This document shows, one piece after another, positions 33,107 to 39,663 of a stretch of DNA of 64,000 nt. A program made the position numbers and the translations under genes. The notes beneath the pieces are model-generated. The model saw only the letters and a list, made by a program, of their open reading frames with translations, made no database searches and was not told where the DNA came from. Positions within the stretch are counted from its first letter, which is position 1. Each line of letters begins with the position of its first letter. Source of the DNA: Microbacterium sp. AZCO (lineage in GTDB: Bacteria > Actinomycetota > Actinomycetes > Actinomycetales > Microbacteriaceae); NCBI RefSeq assembly GCF_039614715.1, contig NZ_CP154857.1, forward strand, positions 1,364,001 to 1,428,000, in the 5' to 3' direction.

Positions 33107-33649
33107 TCAGAAGGGCGTGTCCGCGTCGTCCCGTCCGGACGCGGCGGAGTCGCCGGCGATCGCAGCGCCGACGAGCGCCGGCTCATCTGCGGGGTGGGCC
33201 TCCGGTGCCGCCCAGGCGTCGGTGATCGTCGCGACGGTCCACTCCGTCGCGCCCGGGTGCTCGGGTGCCCCGTCCTCGCTGGACGTCGACGCGGCCGCGT
33301 CCTTCTCGAACCGCGACACGCCGAACCGGAGATCGTGGCCGATCGCATCGGCGTCGATGTCGGCGCTGACGCCCTTCTTCGTGTCGGTCTCCCACTGGCG
33401 GAGCTTGAGCTTGCCCGTGAGGATGACCCGGTCGCCCTTGCGCAGCGAGTGGAAGGCGTGCTCGGCGAGGCCGCGGAAGGTCGAGACCGAGAACCAGTTG
33501 GTGCCGGCGTCGACCCAGCTGTTCGTCGTCCGGTCGTAACGGCGCTGGCCGCTGGCGACGCGGAAGGTCGTGATCGGCACGCCGCCGGGAGTGCGCTTGT
33601 GCTCCGGCTCCGTGGCGACGTTCCCCGTGATCGTGATGGTGTCGGTCAT
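33107..33649 (-). CDS. ssb: Single-stranded DNA-binding protein
   Basis: A 180-residue SSB with an OB fold (MTDTITITGNVATEPEHKRTPGGVPITTFRVAS, then GTNWFSVSTFRGLAEHAFHSLRKGDRVILTGKLKLRQW). The C-terminal tip GRDDADTPF is an acidic tail ending in Pro-Phe, which docks replication and repair partners; so this is a working SSB rather than a degenerate one. The linker is Ala/Glu-rich. It may be the second of two SSBs usual in Actinobacteria, since the main ssb normally lies with rpsF and rpsR, absent here. Start ATG 33649 has GAGAGGAA upstream; the frame to 33853 adds nonsense through a hairpin region. Confidence 0.92.
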   Translation of the reverse strand: MTDTITITGNVATEPEHKRTPGGVPITTFRVASGQRRYDRTTNSWVDAGTNWFSVSTFRGLAEHAFHSLRKGDRVILTGKLKLRQWETDTKKGVSADIDADAIGHDLRFGVSRFEKDAAASTSSEDGAPEHPGATEWTVATITDAWAAPEAHPADEPALVGAAIAGDSAASGRDDADTPF

Positions 33650-33687
33650 TTCGATTCCTCTCTCTTCACCCGGGCCCTTCCCGGGCG

Positions 33688-33722
33688 GCGCCGGCGCTCG
33701 AGTGCCCATCGAGCGCCGGCGC
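33688..33722. repeat. Strong 13-bp hairpin upstream of ssb
   Basis: Perfect arms gcgccggcgctcg and cgagcgccggcgc around a 9-base loop, with a second smaller hairpin (cccggg...cccggg) beside it. It lies 39 bp upstream of the ssb ATG, in its probable leader. No U tract, so a terminator role is unlikely. Confidence 0.55.
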
Positions 33723-33814
33723 ACTCCCAGAGTGAGCGCGATGGCGAGTCGGGCGCCGTCGGAACGCTCGACCTGGGGAGAGGCGAGGTGGAGAGGTCGT
33801 CTGTGGAGGAGCCG

Positions 33815-34144
33815 ATGGGAGCTGCGCCGGTGTCGATGTCGGAGGTCGTACATATCTTCGAATCATCGATCGGAGGATTCGTGTCGACACTCATCGGGCA
33901 ACTCCCCCTTCAGCCGCCGTCACTGCGCGCAGGAACTCCCGTGCGCCTCACCCGAGCGGCTTCGGGTCTGTGGCGCGTCATCGACGCGCGCGGACGCATC
34001 ATCGGCCATCTCGAGGCTCACCTCGACCGCGACGGCGTCGCCTACCGGGCTCGGCGATTCCACGCGGCGTCGCACGCCTTCCGCGACCTGGGCGAGTTCT
34101 GGTCGGCCGACGATGCCATCGACTGCCTTCGGTTCGCCCGATGA
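33815..34144 (+). CDS. Hypothetical protein divergent from ssb
   Basis: A 109-residue protein starting at ATG 33815 with a GGAGGAG ribosome site 5 bases upstream. It reads MGAAPVSMSEVVHIFESSIGG and later SGLWRVIDARGRIIGHLEAHLDRDGVAYRARRFH, which looks like a short mixed alpha/beta domain (strand-turn-strand then helices ending in FWSADDAIDCLRFAR). No family name can be given with certainty; similar short proteins next to ssb or DNA-repair genes exist in Actinobacteria. It converges with the MocR-type regulator gene 11 bp away. Confidence 0.65.
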   Translation: MGAAPVSMSEVVHIFESSIGGFVSTLIGQLPLQPPSLRAGTPVRLTRAASGLWRVIDARGRIIGHLEAHLDRDGVAYRARRFHAASHAFRDLGEFWSADDAIDCLRFAR

Positions 34145-34154
34145 GCCCAGGCGG

Positions 34155-35576
34155 TCACACCACAGCTTCGAGCTGTTCCGTCGCGGTGACGGGGGCTCCG
34201 CTGCGCACGCGCGGCCAGCTTTCGGCGAGGATCGAGATGGCTCGCTCGAGGTCGTCCACCGGGGACGTGAAGGGAAGCCGCAGATGGCGATCATGACCCC
34301 CGTCGACCGAGAAGCGTGCGCCGGCCGAGAGGAGCAGACCGCGCGCCCGAGCATCCATCACGAGCGCGGAGCTGAGTGGCGCGTCGAGCTCGATCCACAG
34401 CGACACTCCCCCTGGGGGATGCGGCACCCCCCACTCGGGAAGCGCCCGGCGGAGTGCGCTCACCGCGGCGTCGCGACCCGTCCGGAGCAGGTGCGACCGC
34501 TGTTCGGCGATTTCGGCGAAGTTCGGGAGGAGGGCGGCGGCGACGGCCTGCTCGAACTCCGGCGTGCCGAGGTCCTGGGTCGAACGCGCGGCGACGAGCC
34601 GGCGGATGAGATCGGAGGTGCCTCTCAGCCAGCCCACTCGCAGGCCGCCCCACACCGTCTTTCCCAGCGATCCGATGCGGACGACGGTGTTCGGCTCCCC
34701 ATCGTCGAAGCCCGGCTCCACAGGTCCTCTGTCGATGTCGAGATCGGCGGTCGTCTCATCGAGGATGACGAGGGTTCCCGCGCGCTCGGCTGCGGCGAGA
34801 ATCGCCGACCTCTCCTGCGCGGTCATCGATCTCCCGGTCGGATTCTGGAAGTCGGGCATCAGATAAGCCGCGATGGGAAGCGTTCGGGCGAATGCCTGCT
34901 CCGCTCGATCGAGGTCCCAGCCGTCGGTCGTCACCGGGAGTCCCACAAGGCGTGCCCCGGCGCGTCGGAACGCATCCGCGGCGTGTGGGTAGGTGGGCGT
35001 CTCGATGAGCACTCGGTCTCCTCGACCGACCAGCACCGAGGCGAGGAGATGAATCGCCGATTGGGCGCCCGTCGTGACGATGACCTCGCCGGCCTCGGTC
35101 GGGATCCCTCGCCGCCGGTAATGGTCCGCGATGGCCTCCCGCAGCTCGGCCCGCCCGAAGATGTCGTAGCCCACCCGCGAGACGAGCGCCGCCGACTGGG
35201 CGGCGACCTCGCTGATGACGCCGGCGAGACCGGGCCACGCGGGCGGGCTCGCCTGCTGAAGATCGATCGCTCCTTCGGGCGACAGTGCCCTTCCCGGGTC
35301 GCGGCGGCCCAGCGGGAGGGTGACGCTGCCGGAGCCGCGGACGCTCGCGATGTGCCCGCTGTCACGGAGGCTCCCATACGCGGCAGCCACGGTGCTCCTG
35401 CTGACGTGCAGGGCGACAGCCAACTCGCGTTCAGCGGGCAGGGCGGTCCTCGGCGCGATCCGGTTGTCGAGGCAGAGCAGGCGGATCCCGTCGGCGAGTG
35501 CCTCGTACGCCGGCTCTCGCGTGCGCCATCCTCCGAGGGCCGCGGTCAGAGCGCGGGCCGAGATCCGGGAATCCAT
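34155..35576 (-). CDS. YczR-type MocR regulator (GntR-aminotransferase)
   Basis: A 473-residue fusion: an N-terminal GntR winged helix (residues about 20-85, TALPAERELAVALHVSRSTVAAAYGSLRD) and a C-terminal fold-type I aminotransferase-like domain that binds PLP through the Lys in GSLGKTVWGGLRVGW. Also visible are VIVTTGAQSAIHLLA and FQNPTGRSM, both PLP-contact regions. MocR proteins use PLP or amino compounds as effectors. It is divergent from a YczE-family membrane protein gene with a 25-bp palindrome between, the arrangement for which the YczR subgroup is named. The start MDSRISARAL is chosen; an ATG four codons upstream is possible. Confidence 0.9.
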   Translation of the reverse strand: MDSRISARALTAALGGWRTREPAYEALADGIRLLCLDNRIAPRTALPAERELAVALHVSRSTVAAAYGSLRDSGHIASVRGSGSVTLPLGRRDPGRALSPEGAIDLQQASPPAWPGLAGVISEVAAQSAALVSRVGYDIFGRAELREAIADHYRRRGIPTEAGEVIVTTGAQSAIHLLASVLVGRGDRVLIETPTYPHAADAFRRAGARLVGLPVTTDGWDLDRAEQAFARTLPIAAYLMPDFQNPTGRSMTAQERSAILAAAERAGTLVILDETTADLDIDRGPVEPGFDDGEPNTVVRIGSLGKTVWGGLRVGWLRGTSDLIRRLVAARSTQDLGTPEFEQAVAAALLPNFAEIAEQRSHLLRTGRDAAVSALRRALPEWGVPHPPGGVSLWIELDAPLSSALVMDARARGLLLSAGARFSVDGGHDRHLRLPFTSPVDDLERAISILAESWPRVRSGAPVTATEQLEAVV

Positions 35577-35594
35577 AGAGGCCAGCATAGCTCG

Positions 35595-35619
35595 ATTGGA
35601 CTGCAGTCAGCAGTCCAAT
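35595..35619. promoter_or_regulatory. Palindromic operator for the YczR-type regulator
   Basis: attggactgc-agtca-gcagtccaat is a perfect 10-bp inverted repeat centred between the divergent starts; a further half-site, gattgga, follows at 35625-35631. Its position against both start codons fits autoregulation plus control of the membrane protein. Confidence 0.75.
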
Positions 35620-35638
35620 CATGCGATTGGATTACGAC

Positions 35639-36259
35639 ATGGCACGTCGCATCATCCAGCTCCTCGTCGGGCTCGTCCTCTACGGAACGGGCTGCGCCCT
35701 CACGATCGAGGCAGGCTTCGGGGTCGATCCGTGGACAGTCTTCGCGCAGGGCATCTCCGTCCACACCGGCATCGGGATCGGGTGGGTCACCAATGTCGTC
35801 GGGTTCCTCGTGCTGCTGCTCTGGATCCCGCTCCGCCAGAAGCCAGGCGTCGGCACGATCGCCAACATCCTCCTGGTGGGCACATCGATCCAGCTCGCGC
35901 TGGCCGTCATTCCGCCGGTGTCGGGGATCGTCGCGCAGGTCGCCGTGCTCCTCGCGGGCATCCTGGTCGTCGCGATAGCTTCAGGCCTGTACATCGGCGC
36001 GCACTTCGGACCTGGACCGCGGGACGGTCTCATGACCGGCATGCACAGTCGCCTGGGATGGCCCATCTTCGCGTGCCGCGCCATCGTCGAGGTATCGGTG
36101 CTCGTCATCGGCTGGCTGCTCGGCGGAACAGTCGGCATCGGCACGGTGCTCTTCGCGGTCCTCATCGGACCGCTCGTCCACATCGCCTTGCCGCTGCTCG
36201 ACACTCGGCGGGCATCGCCGACTCCGAGGGCGGAGGTCCTCACCACGGCCGCCGACTGA
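35639..36259 (+). CDS. YczE/YyaS/YitT-family membrane protein
   Basis: A 206-residue protein with about five to six hydrophobic helices: MARRIIQLLVGLVLYGTGCALTIEAGFGVDPWTVF, WVTNVVGFLVLLLW, IANILLVGTSIQLALAVI, VAVLLAGILVVAIASGLYIGAHF and a C-terminal pair. The pattern GFGVDPWTVFAQGIS and FGPGPRDGLMTGMH mark the YczE family, whose transported substrate is unknown. An in-frame ATG at 35621 sits at the edge of the operator; 35639 matches the family N-terminus better. Neither has a ribosome site, so the mRNA may be leaderless. Controlled by the divergent MocR-type regulator (inference from context). Confidence 0.9.
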   Translation: MARRIIQLLVGLVLYGTGCALTIEAGFGVDPWTVFAQGISVHTGIGIGWVTNVVGFLVLLLWIPLRQKPGVGTIANILLVGTSIQLALAVIPPVSGIVAQVAVLLAGILVVAIASGLYIGAHFGPGPRDGLMTGMHSRLGWPIFACRAIVEVSVLVIGWLLGGTVGIGTVLFAVLIGPLVHIALPLLDTRRASPTPRAEVLTTAAD

Positions 36260-36276
36260 CGGCGGCCGCGGTGAGG
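36238..36276. terminator. Terminator overlapping the yczE-like stop codon
   Basis: Arms cctcaccacggccgccg and cggcggccgcggtgagg (one mismatch) enclose the TGA stop. It lies between convergent genes and could serve both. Confidence 0.6.
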
Positions 36277-36281
36277 GATGC

Positions 36282-36494
36282 TCAGTGTTCCCGGAACTCC
36301 GGCCAGTCCGAGCCCGGCTTGAGGTGCGAGAACAGCGCGTTCTTCGCCACCTCCATGGACGGATACGTGCCGACTGCGGCGTCGGCGCCGACCATCTTCA
36401 CCGAGTACGACTCGTCCGTCCCCTTCTCGATCGTTCCGACGGCACCGGACGGACCGTAGGCCACCCAGAGGCGGCGCGTCTGCGTGTCACTCAT
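36282..36494 (-). CDS. Small conserved hypothetical protein
   Basis: A 70-residue protein (MSDTQTRRLWVAYGPSGAVGTIEKGTDESY...) made of strands then a helix (SMEVAKNALFSHLKPG) and ending DWPEFREH. It resembles a short protein common in Microbacteriaceae that is sometimes mislabelled as a methyltransferase; nothing here supports enzyme activity. GGAAGG stands 13 bases upstream of the ATG at 36494. Single gene convergent with the YczE-like gene. Confidence 0.7.
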   Translation of the reverse strand: MSDTQTRRLWVAYGPSGAVGTIEKGTDESYSVKMVGADAAVGTYPSMEVAKNALFSHLKPGSDWPEFREH

Positions 36495-36646
36495 GCTGCC
36501 AACCCTTCCGCTCGCTCGAAGTGATCCCGACGCTACGCCTGCGGCGGGCGCTCTTCCAGCGATTGACAGGCGGTTCCCGGAATCGGGCTGCCCGCGCCGC
36601 CGGATTCCGACCGATCGGCTGCGACCGGTAGCCTGATACCACCCAT

Positions 36647-36719
36647 CCCTCCGTAGCTCAGGGGACAGAGCGAGCGGTTTCTACCCGCCAGGTCGGGGGT
36701 TCGAATCCTCCCGGAGGGG
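36647..36719 (+). tRNA. tRNA-Arg (anticodon TCT)
   Basis: Acceptor CCCTCCG/CGGAGGG, D arm GCTCAGGGGACAGAGC, anticodon loop TTTCTAC (TCT) and T arm GGGGGTTCGAATCCTCC. One A-C mismatch tops the anticodon stem. No CCA encoded. Confidence 0.9.
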
Positions 36720-36760
36720 CTTTCCGACTCAGCGTCGGCGCCCATCATTAGGATGGCCTC

Positions 36761-37387
36761 ATGGTGGGCGCCTCCGAGAACGACCGGCTCGTCTGGATCG
36801 ACTGCGAAATGACGGGCCTCGATCTCGAGATCGACGAACTCGTCGAGATCGCCGTCGTCGTCACCGACTTCGAGCTGAGACCGCTCGATCCCGGGTTCCA
36901 GATCGTCATCAAACCCGACGATTCCGCCATGCAGCACATGAGCGACTTCGTGCGCGCGATGCACGAGCACTCGGGCCTGATCAACGAGATCCCGCACGGG
37001 GTGAGCACGGCGGACGCCGAGTTCCAGGCGCTGGAATACATCCAGCGGTTCGTGCCGCAAGAGGGCAAGGCGCCGCTGGCCGGCAACACGATCGGCACCG
37101 ACCGCATGTTCCTCGCCAAGTACATGCCGCGCATCGACCGGTGGCTGCACTACCGCAACGTCGATGTCTCGAGCATCAAAGAGCTCTCGCGCCGCTGGTA
37201 TCCGCGGGCGTACATCCACGCCCCCACGAAGGGCGGCGGGCATCGGGCTCTCGCCGACATCCGCGAGTCGATCCGCGAGCTCGCGTACTACCGCCAGGCG
37301 GTCTTCGTGCCCGAGCCCGGACCGACGAGCGACGGCGCGCGCGCGGCCGCGGCATCCGTCGTGTCAACGTTCGCTCCCGGGGTGTGA
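36761..37387 (+). CDS. orn: Oligoribonuclease
   Basis: Degrades 2-5 nt RNA fragments and cyclic-dinucleotide breakdown products to monomers; essential in many bacteria. The 208-residue protein shows the DEDDh exonuclease residues: Asp and Glu in VWIDCEMTGLD, Asp in GNTIGTDRMFLAKYMP, and His and Asp in GGGHRALADIRESI. The motif YRNVDVSSIKELSRRWYP is specific to Orn. It lies between tRNA-Arg and tRNA-His on the same strand, a common actinobacterial arrangement for the latter. Start ATG 36761. Confidence 0.96.
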   Translation: MVGASENDRLVWIDCEMTGLDLEIDELVEIAVVVTDFELRPLDPGFQIVIKPDDSAMQHMSDFVRAMHEHSGLINEIPHGVSTADAEFQALEYIQRFVPQEGKAPLAGNTIGTDRMFLAKYMPRIDRWLHYRNVDVSSIKELSRRWYPRAYIHAPTKGGGHRALADIRESIRELAYYRQAVFVPEPGPTSDGARAAAASVVSTFAPGV

Positions 37388-37423
37388 GAGAATCTTCTGG
37401 TTGCCCGCTTTCGCGGGAGACAT

Positions 37424-37497
37424 GGTGGGTATAGCTCAGTTGGTAGAGCACCTGGTTGTGGTCCAGGGGGTCGCGGGTTCAAGTCCCGTTACTCACC
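37424..37497 (+). tRNA. tRNA-His (anticodon GTG)
   Basis: Acceptor GTGGGTA/TACTCAC with the tRNA-His-specific extra 5' G at 37424 opposite C73, D arm GCTCAGTTGGTAGAGC, anticodon loop TTGTGGT and T arm CGGGTTCAAGTCCCG. The genomic bases after C73 happen to read CCA. Confidence 0.95.
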
Positions 37498-37519
37498 CCA
37501 AGTCAGTGCACGCACGTCG

Positions 37520-37885
37520 ATGGATGTACTCGTGACAGTCGAGATGGACGTCGAGTCGTTCGAGGCGCTCGTCGTGGACGAACTCGATCTCCTTCCCGAC
37601 GACATGATCGAAGGCCTCGACAACGTGGTGTTCGTCGTCGAGGACCGCCCGGAGGACGGCAGCCTCGATCTGCTCGGACTCTACGACGGATGGGCTCTGA
37701 CCGAGCGGGATCGCTACGGCGTCGGCGAGCTGCCCGACCGGATCATAGTCTACCGCGAGCCGCATCTCGCCGCCTGCGAGACGGAGGAGGAGCTCCGCGA
37801 CGAGGTCCACACGACGCTCGTTCACGAGATCGCGCACTTCTACGGCATCGACGATGACCGCCTCCACGAACTCGGATGGGCCTGA
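37520..37885 (+). CDS. Zincin-like metallopeptidase family protein
   Basis: A 121-residue protein with the C-terminal zinc motif HEIAHFYGIDDDRLHELGW, an HExxH plus a later acidic/His region typical of the small minimal-gluzincin-like family (PF06262 type). The N-terminal half folds as DVESFEALVVDELDLLPDD...NVVFVVEDRPED. Peptidase activity has not been clearly shown for the family. It leads a three-gene unit with clpS and a DUF2017 gene, a cluster conserved in Actinobacteria. Start uncertain: 37520 lacks a ribosome site, and an in-frame ATG at 37544 (MDVESFEAL) also fits. Confidence 0.85.
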   Translation: MDVLVTVEMDVESFEALVVDELDLLPDDMIEGLDNVVFVVEDRPEDGSLDLLGLYDGWALTERDRYGVGELPDRIIVYREPHLAACETEEELRDEVHTTLVHEIAHFYGIDDDRLHELGWA

Positions 37886-38186
37886 GGTGACCGCCGCCAT
37901 CGCACCCGACACGCGTGAGGACATCCGCGTCGACGAGACGGTCGATCCGACCCGCCCGTGGCAGACGGTCGTCTGGAACGACCCGGTCAATCTCATGAGC
38001 TACGTCGTGCACGTCTTCCGCGAGTACTTCGGGTTCGCCCGTCCGGAGGCCGAGCGGCTCATGCTCGCCGTGCACAACGAGGGACACGCCGTCGTCGCCG
38101 AAGGGGCGCGCGAGCAGATGGAGCTGCACGTCCGGGCGATGCACGACTACGGCCTCTGGGCGACGGTCAGGAAGGCCCCGCAATGA
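37854..38186 (+). CDS. clpS: ClpS adaptor for the Clp protease
   Basis: ClpS delivers N-end-rule substrates to ClpAP/ClpCP. The 110-residue protein has the core PWQTVVWNDPVNLMSYVVHVFREYFGF and the later HNEGHAVVAEGAREQMELHV, which form the degron-binding pocket and the ClpA contact; the Asn-Asp-Pro and the His residues are conserved. The N-terminal tail is variable, so either ATG 37854 (overlapping the metallopeptidase gene by 32 bp) or GTG 37887 could start it. The stop overlaps the next ATG by 4 bp. Confidence 0.94.
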   Translation: MTASTNSDGPEVTAAIAPDTREDIRVDETVDPTRPWQTVVWNDPVNLMSYVVHVFREYFGFARPEAERLMLAVHNEGHAVVAEGAREQMELHVRAMHDYGLWATVRKAPQ

Positions 38187-38683
38187 CTCCTCGAACTGTC
38201 GTGCTCGAGCTCTCCCGGCTCGAGGCGATGCATCTGGCCGGGCTGATCACCCAGTTCGCCGATCTCCTCGAGGAGTCGAGCGGCGAGCCGCGCCCGACCG
38301 ACCCCGCGGTCGATCGACTGGTTCCGAACGCCTATCCCGACGACGAGGAGGCGGCCGACGAGTTCCGCTCGCTGACACAGCACGAACTCCTCGAACGCCG
38401 GTCGACGGATGCCGCGACCGTCCTCGCCGACCTTCACGAGGTGGCCGGTCTCGACTCCGATGACGAGCGGCCTGAGGCGCTCCAGGAGATGGGCGTCATC
38501 CGGCTCGACCAGGACGAACTGCAGGCGTGGCTGCGGACCCTCGCGGCCGTCCGGCTCGTACTCGCCTCACGACTCGGCATCGTCGACGAGAACGACCACG
38601 ACGACGACGACCCGCGCTTCGGGATCTACGACTGGCTGGGCTATCGGCTGGAGGGACTCGTCCGCGCCGCCGACGGCGGGTGA
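38183..38683 (+). CDS. DUF2017-family protein
   Basis: A 166-residue helical protein (MTPRTVVLELSRLEAMHLAGLITQFADLLEES) with PTDPAVDRLVPNAYPDDEEAADEFRSLTQ and the closing block LRTLAAVRLVLASRLGI...DPRFGIYDWLGYRLEGLV. This is the DUF2017 pattern, an actinobacterial family that nearly always follows clpS; the role is unknown but a link to Clp proteolysis is likely from context. Start is the ATG overlapping the clpS stop. The last codons lie within a 32-bp tandem duplication. Confidence 0.92.
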   Translation: MTPRTVVLELSRLEAMHLAGLITQFADLLEESSGEPRPTDPAVDRLVPNAYPDDEEAADEFRSLTQHELLERRSTDAATVLADLHEVAGLDSDDERPEALQEMGVIRLDQDELQAWLRTLAAVRLVLASRLGIVDENDHDDDDPRFGIYDWLGYRLEGLVRAADGG

Positions 38684-38734
38684 CGGGCGCTTAGGGCACG
38701 ACCGACGGCGGGTGACGGGCGCCTAGGGCACGAC
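38671..38734. repeat. 32-bp tandem duplication at two gene ends
   Basis: cgacggcgggtgacgggcgc plus 12 bp is repeated head to tail (38671-38702 and 38703-38734) with one mismatch. Copy 1 carries the DUF2017 stop; copy 2 carries the last codons and stop of the convergent kinase gene. Confidence 0.85.
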
Positions 38735-39235
38735 GAACTGGTGGGTCGCGAAGCGACGAGGATCGTCTCGCGCGAGGTGGCGCTCCTCCTGCTCGGCCCA
38801 GCGGTCCCAGTGCGGCCGGTACGTCTCGCCGTCTCGCTGCAGGGCGCGTCGCTTGCGCGACACGACGGGTGATTCCAGCCAGACCCTCACGTCTCCGAGC
38901 CGTTCCGTCGACGGCGTCAGGAGTCCGACACCCTCGACGATGAGCGGAAGAGCGGGATCCACCGCGTGCGCCTCGGCGTAGTCCTCGGCATCCCAGTCCC
39001 ACCGCTGCCACACCCCGATGAGCCCGCGCCCGTGGGGCACCAGGATGAGCGTGCGCGCGGTCTCGACGCCGTCGGCGAGGCCGTCCCACCCCGGATACAG
39101 CTGATCGAGGGCGACGAGCTGCACGGGACCCCGCAACGGCCAGCGAGCGACGAGCTCGCGCGCGAGGCTCGTCTTGCCGGCGCCGCTGCGACCGTCGATG
39201 AGGACGACGGGGTTGCTGACCCCGAGCTCCGTCAC
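38723..39235 (-). CDS. P-loop nucleoside/uridine kinase-like protein
   Basis: A 170-residue P-loop protein with Walker A in IDGRSGAGKTSLA and an acidic strand later (LPLIVEGVGLLTP), in the style of the uridine kinase-like family of actinobacteria. The lid region is RKRRALQRDGETYRPHWDRW. The phosphate acceptor is unknown. The start is doubtful: the GTG at 39235 has no ribosome site, and the coding frame continues upstream (VDPVSAALDVAAARVVGAV) with no start codon before the neighbouring stop at 39291. It is the last gene of the leftward gatCAB-dinB string. Confidence 0.75.
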   Translation of the reverse strand: MTELGVSNPVVLIDGRSGAGKTSLARELVARWPLRGPVQLVALDQLYPGWDGLADGVETARTLILVPHGRGLIGVWQRWDWDAEDYAEAHAVDPALPLIVEGVGLLTPSTERLGDVRVWLESPVVSRKRRALQRDGETYRPHWDRWAEQEERHLARDDPRRFATHQFVVP

Positions 39236-39290
39236 GGCGCCGACGACTCGTGCGGCGGCGACGTCGAGCGCTGCCGAGACCGGGTCGACG

Positions 39291-39611
39291 CTACTTCTTG
39301 AGGGCGCGGATGACACGGCTGAGCGCGCGGCCGGCGACCCACACGAACGGGATGCCGACCGCGAGGAGCGACACGATGTTCGGCTCGAACCGCACATCGC
39401 CGCCGCGACGGATGTAGGAGCCGAGCGGCACCGACCATCCTCCGCCTCCCCCGCCGCCGTTTCCGGCCTCGTCGGAGCCCCCGCCGAACCCCGTCCAGCT
39501 GAACGCCACCGGGATGACCTGGATGCCTCCCACGTCGCGCTGCTCGCCATAGGCGCTGTTGACGCCGAGTGATGCGGACTGCTTGCCGAGCTCCAGTGCG
39601 ATGTTGGGCAT
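39291..39611 (-). CDS. GerW/YtfJ-family protein
   Basis: A 106-residue protein with the GerW pattern: SAYGEQRDVGGIQVIPVAFSWTGFGGG, a Gly-rich stretch (GNGGGGGGGW), SVPLGSYIRRGGDVRFEP and a C-terminal hydrophobic helix (NIVSLLAVGIPFVWVAGRAL). In Bacillus the family includes spore germination protein YtfJ; non-sporulating Actinobacteria also carry copies of unknown role. The end of the gene runs directly into the kinase reading frame, which implies coupling. Confidence 0.8.
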   Translation of the reverse strand: MPNIALELGKQSASLGVNSAYGEQRDVGGIQVIPVAFSWTGFGGGSDEAGNGGGGGGGWSVPLGSYIRRGGDVRFEPNIVSLLAVGIPFVWVAGRALSRVIRALKK

Positions 39612-39663
39612 GCCCCCACGCTACCGGCCCGCTCCCGCGTTGCCCAGGGCGAACCGGCGTGTC

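Noticed and set aside
37498..37500. Genomically encoded CCA tail on tRNA-His
   Set aside because: None of the other three tRNAs here encodes CCA; most likely chance.
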